24,712 nucleotides of DNA from NS-11 sp036505795 (lineage in GTDB: Bacteria; Nitrospirota; Nitrospiria; Nitrospirales; NS-4), in the NCBI GenBank assembly GCA_036505795.1, contig DASXSU010000065.1, positions 1 through 24,712 of the forward strand, written 5' to 3'. Under the pieces are notes generated by a model. It did not search any database. It saw only the letters and a list, made by a program, of their open reading frames with translations, and had not been told where the DNA came from. The translations under genes and the position numbers were made by a program. Below are positions 15,147 through 21,415 of this stretch, in pieces. How positions within the stretch are numbered: the first letter of the stretch is position 1; every line of letters begins with the position of its first letter.

Positions 15147-16139
15147 ATGAACGACTCCCCCCGCGAGACACCCGATACCGAGGAGACGGAAGTCCCGGAA
15201 GAGGATGTGGACCTTCCCTTGGAGGACGTCGAGGATGCGAAAGCCGAAGATGTCCCCTCAGTGTTGCCAGACGAGGAAAAATCACTCGCTCCGTACGATC
15301 CGCTGCACCGATACCTGGCGGAAGTCCGCAAGTATCCCTTCCTATCCAAGGAAGAAGAACTCCAACTTGTTCACGAGTTTCAAACGACAGGTAATCGTGA
15401 CGCGGCCATCAAGCTCATCCTTTCGAACCTGCGCGTCGGTGTCTCGATTGCCAGGGAGTATCGGCATTCCGGAGCGGACGTTCTCGATCTCATCCAAGAA
15501 GGCAATGTCGGTCTCATGCAGGCGATCCGCAAGTTCGATCCGTCCAAGGGTGTGCGCTTTTATTCCTATGCCGCGTGGTGGGTGCGCGCCTATATCCTTC
15601 GATACCTGCTCAACAATTATCGCCTAGTAAAAATCGGAACCACGCAGGATCAAAGAAAGCTCTTTTACAACCTCAACAAGGAAAAGCGCAACCTCGAACG
15701 ACAAGGCTTTGTCACAGACCCCAAGCTCTTGGCCGACCGCCTCCATGTGCGCGAACGCGAAGTGATCGAGATGGAGCAGCGCCTCGGTAGCTGGGATATC
15801 TCGCTGGACGCTCCACTCGGTCCCGATAACCAAGACACCTTGATGGAAGTGCTGCCCTCACAAAGCATGCCGGCTGATGAGCAACTCGCTGAAGATGAAC
15901 TTCGAGACCTGTTTCGGAGCAAGTTGGCCGTCTTCGCATCGACCTTGGACGACCGGTATGCGGATATCCTGCGAAATCGCATCCTCTCGGAGAATCCCAT
16001 GACCCTGGACGACATCGGTCGGAAGTACCACATCTCCCGCGAGCGCGCCAGGCAATTGGAGGAAAAGATTATCAAACGGCTTCGGGAATACATGAAAAAA
16101 GAGGTCAAGGACTTTGATTTGTTGAAACCAAGCCGATAA
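15147..16139 (+). CDS. RpoH-like sigma-70 family factor
   Basis: This 330-residue sigma factor has an acidic N-terminal leader (Glu/Asp-rich, about 45 residues). Region 1.2 (DPLHRYLAEVRKYPFLSKEE) and region 2 (LIQEGNVGLMQAIRKFDPSKGVRFYSYAAWWVRAYI, with the core-binding and -10 helices) follow. The diagnostic stretch VKIGTTQDQRKLFYNLNKEK matches the RpoH box of heat-shock sigma-32 factors. Region 4 ends with TLDDIGRKYHISRERARQLEEKIIKRL, the -35 helix-turn-helix. It most likely directs a heat-shock or general stress regulon; the acidic leader is longer than in E. coli RpoH. The start at 15147 is set by the promoter at 15094-15122. A secreted Lon-like protease gene follows 70 nt downstream. Confidence 0.88.
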   Translation: MNDSPRETPDTEETEVPEEDVDLPLEDVEDAKAEDVPSVLPDEEKSLAPYDPLHRYLAEVRKYPFLSKEEELQLVHEFQTTGNRDAAIKLILSNLRVGVSIAREYRHSGADVLDLIQEGNVGLMQAIRKFDPSKGVRFYSYAAWWVRAYILRYLLNNYRLVKIGTTQDQRKLFYNLNKEKRNLERQGFVTDPKLLADRLHVREREVIEMEQRLGSWDISLDAPLGPDNQDTLMEVLPSQSMPADEQLAEDELRDLFRSKLAVFASTLDDRYADILRNRILSENPMTLDDIGRKYHISRERARQLEEKIIKRLREYMKKEVKDFDLLKPSR

Positions 16140-16209
16140 GCGTCCATTATCTTCTTAGGTGTTTAATTCTCATCGAAAACCAGCCAAAGGGGCCGAAACC
16201 ATTTCACGG

Positions 16210-16896
16210 ATGCCCTCACAAAACAGGTGGCAGATCGCTCTCGGTCTCTCGGCTTTGATCGCTCTCGGCTTCGCGTCAGCCCCGGAGGCATCCGAGCAGC
16301 GTTTCTTTATTTCGATTTCCACGTTAGCGGTATCTACCGGGAATGGCTCAACCATTGGTTCGACCGGCACATGGGCAATTGAAATCGATCGCCTCAGCGA
16401 ACCTGTCGGGCTGATCGTGCAATTCAACGAAGGCTCAAGAGTCTATGGCGTCTTGAAAGGCAGGGCGCTTGAACAAGATTCGAAGGAAGCGGCCAGAACG
16501 GCGGTCCTCGCGGCCTGCAGTATTCTTGAGGAAGATCCCCGGACCTGGCGCGTGACGTTCAAGGAAGTATCAAACGCGTATCTCATTGGCGGTCCCAGCG
16601 CAGGCGGGGCAATCGCGGTAGCTCTGATCGCCGCGGTGAGGGGGGCAAGCATTATCCCGGGCGTCGTGATGACCGGCGCCATCGACGACAGTGGTCGTAT
16701 TCTTGCGGTCGGTGATCTGCCGGCGAAAATTCAGGCCGCTGCCGCTGCCGGACTGTCCACGGTGTTGATCCCGGAGGGACAAGCGCGCACCCGCGATTGG
16801 GATTTGTGGGTTTTGTCGGAAAGCCTGGGGCTGACGGTCGTAGAAGTATCAACGGTCAAGGACGCCTACGAGAAAATGACCGGCCGCACCTTCTAA
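16210..16896 (+). CDS. Secreted stand-alone Lon-type (S16) serine protease
   Basis: The 228-residue product has an N-terminal signal peptide (WQIALGLSALIALGFASAPEA) followed by a Lon proteolytic domain with no ATPase. The Ser-Lys dyad is visible: S130 in GGPSAGGAIAVAL and K173 in VGDLPAKIQAA. The two are 43 residues apart, the same spacing as S679 and K722 of E. coli Lon. Related blocks MTGAIDDSGRILAVG and STVLIPEGQ also match. It should act outside the cytoplasm without ATP-driven unfolding, perhaps on flexible proteins. The ATG at 16210 is preferred since it places the signal peptide at the N-terminus; an in-frame GTG at 16159 is possible. It follows the RpoH-like gene in the same direction. 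Confidence 0.82.
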   Translation: MPSQNRWQIALGLSALIALGFASAPEASEQRFFISISTLAVSTGNGSTIGSTGTWAIEIDRLSEPVGLIVQFNEGSRVYGVLKGRALEQDSKEAARTAVLAACSILEEDPRTWRVTFKEVSNAYLIGGPSAGGAIAVALIAAVRGASIIPGVVMTGAIDDSGRILAVGDLPAKIQAAAAAGLSTVLIPEGQARTRDWDLWVLSESLGLTVVEVSTVKDAYEKMTGRTF

Positions 16897-16904
16897 CGGA
16901 GTAT

Positions 16905-16938
16905 CCCCTCTCCCCCTGAGGGAGGGGTCAGGGTGAGG
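16905..16938. repeat. CCCCTC-type palindromic intergenic repeat
   Basis: CCCCTC (16905-16910) pairs with GAGGGG (16922-16927), and a GGTCAGGGTGAGG tail follows. This looks like the common CCCTCTCCC...GGGAGAGGG...GGGTGAGG family of intergenic palindromes (from memory). It begins 9 nt after the S16 gene stop and its tail runs into the GTG start of the next gene, so it may be a terminator and also provide that gene's ribosome site. Confidence 0.65.
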
Positions 16939-16939
16939 A

Positions 16940-17413
16940 GTGATTTCTCTTCTCCGCTATCTTCTTCTCCTTACGCTGGTCCTTTGGATCGGCGGCATTG
17001 TCTTCTTCTCCTTTATCGCCTCCCCGTCCATCTTCAAGGTCCTTGCGCGCGAGCAGGCAGGGCAGGTGGTCGGCGACATCTTTCCCAAGTATCATCTCCT
17101 CGGCTATGTAAGCTGCATCATCGCGCTCGCGTGCCTTTTCGGCCTCCGGCAATTGGGCGGAGCGCATTCGATCCGCACCGCGATGATCGTTCTGGTCTTG
17201 ATGGGCGGCATCCAGGTGACGATGGGCGCAATCATTGGCCCGAAAGTGATCGAGGCCCGCGACGCCATCAAAGCCACGTCCACCAGCCCCGAAAAGGAGC
17301 GGCTGGAGAAAAAGTTCCGCGGCCTCCACGGCGTCTCGATGATCTTCAATCTCGTGCTGCTGATTCTTGGCTTGGTTCTGCTGTATTGGCTGTCTCTGCG
17401 TCTTAAAATTTGA
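16940..17413 (+). CDS. DUF4149/TMEM205-like membrane protein
   Basis: This 157-residue integral membrane protein has about four helices: SLLRYLLLLTLVLWIGGIVF, YVSCIIALACLFGL, MIVLVLMGGIQVTMGAI and MIFNLVLLILGLVLLYWL. The LWIGGIVFFSFIASPSIF opening and the helix spacing match the DUF4149 family, whose function is not established. The start is GTG at 16940, which places the family motif at the N-terminus. The only ribosome-site-like bases (GGGTGAGG) come from the preceding repeat. The gene ends inside another repeat cluster, so both edges are repeat-bounded. It is convergent with the next gene. Confidence 0.75.
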   Translation: MISLLRYLLLLTLVLWIGGIVFFSFIASPSIFKVLAREQAGQVVGDIFPKYHLLGYVSCIIALACLFGLRQLGGAHSIRTAMIVLVLMGGIQVTMGAIIGPKVIEARDAIKATSTSPEKERLEKKFRGLHGVSMIFNLVLLILGLVLLYWLSLRLKI

Positions 17414-17477
17414 GCCGGGGGACTGGCTCATCTGAGGGGACTGGCTCAATTTATTCTGACAAATTGTGCCTGTCCCC
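17411..17477. repeat. Composite REP-like hairpin cluster between convergent genes
   Basis: A 17-nt arm at 17436-17452 (GGGGACTGGCTCAATTT) pairs with 17461-17477 (AAATTGTGCCTGTCCCC) with two mismatches and an 8-nt loop. The first 13 nt of the left arm are also present as a direct copy at 17418-17430. TGAGCC (17411-17416) pairs with GGCTCA (17425-17430). The cluster starts at the stop codon of the DUF4149 gene and ends 35 nt before the end of the convergent secreted-protein gene. It probably works as a two-way terminator. Confidence 0.75.
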
Positions 17478-17512
17478 GTCCTAATCCTAGCTACGGATCA
17501 CTAGGAGGACAG

Positions 17513-18613
17513 CTACTGCATCGGGCGCCAGACACCGCTGTTGTCCGGCGGTCCGCCGCTGGATGGGCCCGGGACGACGCGGCCGCTGTGGTCCTTCCAG
17601 TAATAGTCGTGGCTGTTGTCGACGCTTTTACAGTCCCCCAGATCATCGCAGACCCGCTTCGTGCCCAATGTGGTATTGCTTCGCTGCGTGCTGAGCCTGT
17701 CATCTGAATCTTTATTTCTCCCGAGTCCCTTTACGCCCTCATTGGGATGATTCAGCCGCGCTAAGGAGTTCGCTGCCTGTTCCTTGGCCCGTCTTAGTGC
17801 GGCTTGAGTCATCGCGTTTTGCATCTTGATGACGTTCCCGGTCACATCTTGAACCTTGCGATTCGTCTTTGCCTCCCATTCCTTGTCGAGCGTGACACTC
17901 GACAGCATCGAGTACATCACGTACCGCGCGAGATCATGTTGAGCCGCCTCAGTCACCGTATAGCCCGCCAACTTGAAGACAAACCAACCCTGAACGCCCT
18001 GCGACGAAGGCGGTCCAGCCAAAATGGTCGTGGCATAGGTATAGCCTTCTTTCCCGGAACAACGGAATGTCGCCTCGCCGGCGCTGGCCTTGAACATCGC
18101 GTTCATGGATCGGGCAAAAGGTGCGATCTCCTTGGTGATGCGGTCAGTCTCGTCCTGAAGTGGTCCATTGCCGGTGATCTCTGGTTGCTGGCAAAGTTTG
18201 GAACCAATGTAATGCTTGGCAAATTGCTCGCCGGTTTCGAAGCGCGCAATCAGCAACGGATCGCCGCTGGGCGTCTGCACCCGCATCCCTTCGCGCCATC
18301 CCAGTGGGGCATACATCGGATGCGGGACTTGGCGACCTATGACATCGGGGTCATCCAGGAACGCACGAATCTTGCCGTCCGGACTCTCCGCTATCACATA
18401 ACCGCGTGGCGTAATCGGCCCCTGCCATTTGGTTCCTCCGTTGATCTTCCAGCCTTGCGGAACCTTGACGGTGAACGCATGTTCCGTCGGATCGGTCCAC
18501 TCCACGAGTGTCGGTGCCGTGCCATTTGGTAGTTCTGTTGCGGTTCGTGCCGCTATCGGTAGAAGGAAGAACACTGAAATGCTCAGCATGGCGAGATAAG
18601 AAATCCGGCTCAT
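17513..18613 (-). CDS. Secreted protein of unknown function
   Basis: I do not recognise this 366-residue protein. A signal peptide (hydrophobic residues 7-22, ending near AARTA) is followed by a mixed domain with strands such as HAFTVKVPQGWKIN and GYVIAESPDGKIRAFLDD. These resemble the opening of lipoprotein-like stress or serine-protease-associated beta domains but give no family call. A helical segment (about 240-290) and a low-complexity Gly/Pro/Ser-rich tail with a CDDLGDC motif follow. The ATG at 18613 is firm, with GGAGG about 7 nt upstream, and a TTGACA-type promoter lies at 18667-18695. It is transcribed alone and ends against a repeat cluster. Confidence 0.75.
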   Translation of the reverse strand: MSRISYLAMLSISVFFLLPIAARTATELPNGTAPTLVEWTDPTEHAFTVKVPQGWKINGGTKWQGPITPRGYVIAESPDGKIRAFLDDPDVIGRQVPHPMYAPLGWREGMRVQTPSGDPLLIARFETGEQFAKHYIGSKLCQQPEITGNGPLQDETDRITKEIAPFARSMNAMFKASAGEATFRCSGKEGYTYATTILAGPPSSQGVQGWFVFKLAGYTVTEAAQHDLARYVMYSMLSSVTLDKEWEAKTNRKVQDVTGNVIKMQNAMTQAALRRAKEQAANSLARLNHPNEGVKGLGRNKDSDDRLSTQRSNTTLGTKRVCDDLGDCKSVDNSHDYYWKDHSGRVVPGPSSGGPPDNSGVWRPMQ

Positions 18614-18666
18614 ACGACACCTCCTTGTGGTGCCATCTGGTGTGCCCTGATGGTAATGGAGGCGAA

Positions 18667-18695
18667 ATTTTGGGCTCGGCAGGGGGACTTGTCAA
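18667..18695 (-). promoter_or_regulatory. Candidate promoter of the unknown secreted protein
   Basis: The minus strand reads a perfect TTGACA (18695-18690), a 17-nt spacer and CAAAAT (18672-18667, 4 of 6). It lies 54 nt upstream of the ATG, whose GGAGG ribosome site is strong. Confidence 0.4.
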
Positions 18696-18752
18696 GGCGC
18701 CTAAGAGCTTGTCCTCTGCTCAACGCGAAGGATCTCTGGTTTTGTTCCTTCC

Positions 18753-19520
18753 TTACTTGTCGTTCGTGCTGAGCTTGTCGAAGCAAGAAGCAAAGTTCTT
18801 TCTCGCCAAGGCCAAGCCGAGAAATCCAGCGCCGAGCAACAGCCAGGTAGAGGGTTCGGGCACAGCAGCGATGCCGAAGGATAAGTTGTCTATGGTTACT
18901 CCTAAATTAATCAGGGGCAGCACGTCGGGTGATGTTATCTCCACGCCACCAATGCCACGAGGGTCAAACACGCCAAAAAAGGAGGGCGGAAAATTAATGG
19001 GCAGGATATAGGTTCCGAGTACTGTGTTGAAGTCATTCCCAAAGATCGTGAGATCCGCTTCCTGAAAGCCAGAGATGTCCAGCCCGAATGCGTTGACAGG
19101 CTCTGTGAAATCTATTCGCAGCAGAGGAGAGCTAGAGAGAACGTTTGTATCGCTTTTCGAGATGCGCAATGAGTTTAATAGGAATTGACGAAATGAAACT
19201 CCGCTCACAACCAGTCCCGGGCCCTGAGTGGGAACAACAGGACACCCCCAAAAATCGCAAAAGGCAAGAATATGACACCCATCGCAGATAGAAGCAGATA
19301 TGACGGTTGAAGCATCCAACGTTGGGGTTGGGATTGAAAGACCAAACAACCCTCCAAGTGGACCAGATGGAAGTATGAAGCGTTCAAAATCCTCAGTCTT
19401 TTCGTGTTCGGCCAGAAGATTATCGAGACTAGCCCTGTCAGGGATTACTGTTCCCGCATAAAGCGGATTTCCCGCAAACATCATTGTTATCGAAAACAAT
19501 ACGATTAAAAGACACCGCAT
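18753..19520 (-). CDS. PEP-CTERM sorting-domain protein
   Basis: This 255-residue exported protein has a signal peptide (MRCLLIVLFSITMMFAGNPLYA), a beta-rich middle with four cysteines (CDGCHILAFCDFWGC), and a C-terminal sorting signal. The signal consists of VPEPST (PEP at 221-223), a hydrophobic helix WLLLGAGFLGLALA and basic RK. PEP-CTERM proteins are normally cut and handled by an exosortase and often go to the surface or matrix. No exosortase lies in this window. The start at 19520 is chosen because GAGGGG (19527-19532) lies 6 nt upstream. Past the RK the protein has an unusual 14-residue tail, NFASCFDKLSTNDK, partly encoded by a repeat at 18761-18784. Confidence 0.85.
   Translation of the reverse strand: MRCLLIVLFSITMMFAGNPLYAGTVIPDRASLDNLLAEHEKTEDFERFILPSGPLGGLFGLSIPTPTLDASTVISASICDGCHILAFCDFWGCPVVPTQGPGLVVSGVSFRQFLLNSLRISKSDTNVLSSSPLLRIDFTEPVNAFGLDISGFQEADLTIFGNDFNTVLGTYILPINFPPSFFGVFDPRGIGGVEITSPDVLPLINLGVTIDNLSFGIAAVPEPSTWLLLGAGFLGLALARKNFASCFDKLSTNDK
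18761..18784. repeat. Widespread TTCGACAAGCTCAG-type repeat at the PEP-CTERM gene end
   Basis: The plus strand reads CGTTCGTGCTGAGC then TTGTCGAAGC. This matches the very common CTTCGACAAGCTCAGnACGAACG family seen in many bacterial genomes (recognised from memory). It lies inside the reading frame just before the stop. Confidence 0.65.
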
Positions 19521-19677
19521 ACGGAACCCCTCTAAGCGCAGGCAAAGGCCTATAGACTTGGCGGAAGCAGCACGAGTTAGCAAGAGCATCTAAAGCCAAA
19601 TCCTCCCCACTACGTGTTAGGTATAAACGACACGATGACAAAAGGGACAAATCCATCCGCGTTGCGACTCCGTAGTT

Positions 19678-19704
19678 GTGAAAAAGGAAATCCACTCTTT
19701 TCAC
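19678..19704. promoter_or_regulatory. Inverted repeat upstream of the DUF3303 gene
   Basis: GTGAAAA (19678-19684) and TTTTCAC (19698-19704) form a perfect 7-bp inverted repeat around 13 nt. It ends 1 nt before the AAAGGAG ribosome site. It could be an operator or an mRNA hairpin affecting initiation. No clear -35/-10 pair was found in the 19521-19677 divergent region. Confidence 0.3.
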
Positions 19705-19718
19705 GAAAGGAGACGCAG

Positions 19719-20000
19719 ATGAAGTTCATGCTGACATTCACCATGATACCGGACAAAGCAAAGCGTAACGAAGCGATTGCCCGGTTTCTCAAGACCGGCG
19801 GACAACCTCCGAAGGGAGCTAAGCTTCTTGGGCGGTGGACACGACTGGATTTTAGCGAGGGGTACGATCTACTCGAAAGCGACGACCCCAAAGCATTGAC
19901 CGAGTTTGCGCTGGCCTGGAACGATGTCATGAAAATCGAGATCGTGCCGGTGATCGAGGATCAGGGACTGGCAGAAGTGCTGAAGCAGATCGCGGCGTAA
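19719..20000 (+). CDS. DUF3303-type small protein
   Basis: This 93-residue protein has a ferredoxin-like opening strand KFMLTFTMIP. It continues with RFLKTGGQPPKGAKLLGRWTR, GYDLLESDDPKALTEFALAW and a closing EIVPVIEDQ strand. The pattern matches the DUF3303 family of small dimeric alpha-beta barrel proteins, whose function is unknown. The ATG at 19719 is certain enough: AAAGGAG (19706-19712) sits 6 nt upstream, so a longer frame opening at 19614 is not used. It is a single-gene unit, divergent from the PEP-CTERM gene and convergent with the EamA transporter. Confidence 0.82.
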   Translation: MKFMLTFTMIPDKAKRNEAIARFLKTGGQPPKGAKLLGRWTRLDFSEGYDLLESDDPKALTEFALAWNDVMKIEIVPVIEDQGLAEVLKQIAA

Positions 20001-20038
20001 GCGACGCTATAGGCGACAAACGATTGGTTTAAAGAATA

Positions 20039-20082
20039 GACAGCCCGTTCACTACGGCTGCAACGGGTCATGCGGGGCTGTC
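20039..20082 (-). terminator. Hairpin at the end of the EamA transporter gene
   Basis: GACAGCCC (20039-20046) pairs perfectly with GGGCTGTC (20075-20082). A nested alternative, CCCGTT (20044-20049) with AACGGG (20062-20067), is followed on the minus strand by a pyrimidine-rich CTGTCTATTCTTT. It spans the EamA stop codon and could end both convergent transcripts. Confidence 0.4.
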
Positions 20083-20906
20083 GTCGCCGTCGTGCCGATG
20101 AGCACTCCTGCGAGGATGAGGGCGCTGCCGGCCCATCCTATGGCATCGAGGTGCTCGCCCAGTACGAGCCACGACATCCAGGCGGACAGCGCCGGCTCCA
20201 GTGCAAAGATCAATGCGACCCGTTGTGCCGGAACATGGCGCTGCGCCCATACCTGAATAAAAAAAGCCAAGCCGGTGGCCAAGGCCCCGGTAATACCCAA
20301 GGCCACGATGACGGTGGGCGTAAACGATGCCGCAGTGGGCGGAGGCCCTTCGAGGAATGCCGGCGCAATGAGCACAACGGTCACCATGATGAGCTGCCAT
20401 GAGGCGAGAGATTGAAAATCTGTTTTGGCCACAAAAAATTCCAGCGCAATGATATGGAGCGCGAACGCCACGGCGCATGCGAGAGTGTACACATCGCCGA
20501 CGCTCATTTCGGAGGAAGGGCGAATCAGCAAGCCCAGACCGACCATAGCCAGGCCGAGAGCCGTCCAAAGTTGAAGACTGAATCGTCTGAGAAAGAGGGG
20601 GACAAACACGACGTATAGGGCGGTAATAAACGCCGAGTTAGAGGCGCTCGTGTAGCGAAGCCCGACCGTTTGCGTGACATACCCGATCAGTAGGAAGATC
20701 GAGGCAATGGCCGCCAATCCGAGACTTTTCGCATCTCGACGCAGCGATACTTTCAGTACGCCCATTACCGTCCCTACGGCGATCGTGCTGACAAGAAACC
20801 GAAGAAAGAGAAACATCAGAGGAGAGATTTCTTGAAGCGCCACTTTAGTGGCTGGAAAGGTGGCGGCCCAGATGAAGGTCGTCAGGAGCAGAGCGATCTG
20901 CGGCAT
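20052..20906 (-). CDS. EamA/DMT-family transporter
   Basis: This 284-residue protein has about ten hydrophobic helices in two similar halves, as in drug/metabolite exporters. Family marks are the opening LLLTTFIWAATFPATKVAL, FLFLRFLVS, LGLLIRPSS and, in the second half, RVALIFALEPALSAWMSWLVLGEHLDAIGWAGSALILAGV. The substrate is unknown; relatives export amino acids or small metabolites. The ATG at 20906 is preferred over TTG at 20909 because TAGGA (20916-20920) lies about 8-9 nt upstream. That ribosome site overlaps the stop of the preceding membrane-protein gene, so the two are coupled. Confidence 0.88.
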   Translation of the reverse strand: MPQIALLLTTFIWAATFPATKVALQEISPLMFLFLRFLVSTIAVGTVMGVLKVSLRRDAKSLGLAAIASIFLLIGYVTQTVGLRYTSASNSAFITALYVVFVPLFLRRFSLQLWTALGLAMVGLGLLIRPSSEMSVGDVYTLACAVAFALHIIALEFFVAKTDFQSLASWQLIMVTVVLIAPAFLEGPPPTAASFTPTVIVALGITGALATGLAFFIQVWAQRHVPAQRVALIFALEPALSAWMSWLVLGEHLDAIGWAGSALILAGVLIGTTATTAPHDPLQP

Positions 20907-20917
20907 CAAAGCGGTTC

Positions 20918-21361
20918 CTAACGGAGTAGCAAGGCAAGAACGACGAGGGCCGTCAGCGAGACAATAATGCCGTGATAGATGAATTCACTTCTGTCTGCAA
21001 GCCATGCGGTCTGCCAATTTGGGGGGTAGAGCGAGGTGTCGTCAAGATAGCGGCCTTCCTCATAAAGCCCCAGTCCTTGCTCGATCTTGATCAGCACCCG
21101 TTTTGCCATCTGATGTCGAACGTACTGCTGACGGACGAAGTACATCGTCGAGCCGGAAAACAGGAGGAGGCCGATGACGACAATGACGCTCCACGCGCGA
21201 TGCGCCGGCAGCGGTGGAGGCAGAGCCGGCACGAGGAACAAGAGCGCTGTTAACATCGAAGCTGCGACGCTTGCGAGCCAAATCATCTGCTGCCGCCGGC
21301 GATACACCTCGTTCTTATACCAGGGGTAGAGGAGCTTTAGCATATCGATTCGTTCAAGCAT
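20918..21361 (-). CDS. Small membrane protein of unknown function
   Basis: I do not recognise a family for this 147-residue protein. It has a cytosolic basic start (MLKLLYPWYKNEVYRRRQQ) and two adjacent helices (about 27-45 and 58-77). A charged loop with GLGLYEEGRYLDDTSLYPPNW follows, then a final helix (FIYHGIIVSLTALVVLALLL). The start is ATG at 21361, with a second ATG six codons in; neither has a clear ribosome site. It lies 54 nt downstream of the GlnE-like gene and 8-11 nt upstream of the EamA transporter, so it is probably in one transcript with both. Confidence 0.65.
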   Translation of the reverse strand: MLERIDMLKLLYPWYKNEVYRRRQQMIWLASVAASMLTALLFLVPALPPPLPAHRAWSVIVVIGLLLFSGSTMYFVRQQYVRHQMAKRVLIKIEQGLGLYEEGRYLDDTSLYPPNWQTAWLADRSEFIYHGIIVSLTALVVLALLLR

Positions 21362-21415
21362 GACACTGTGATCTCAATGACATACACGAGTCCATTGAAG
21401 ATCGTTCGCCTGAGC

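Noticed and set aside
19614..19718. Longer N-terminus for the DUF3303 protein
   Set aside because: A strong ribosome site sits 6 nt before the ATG at 19719, and family similarity starts there.
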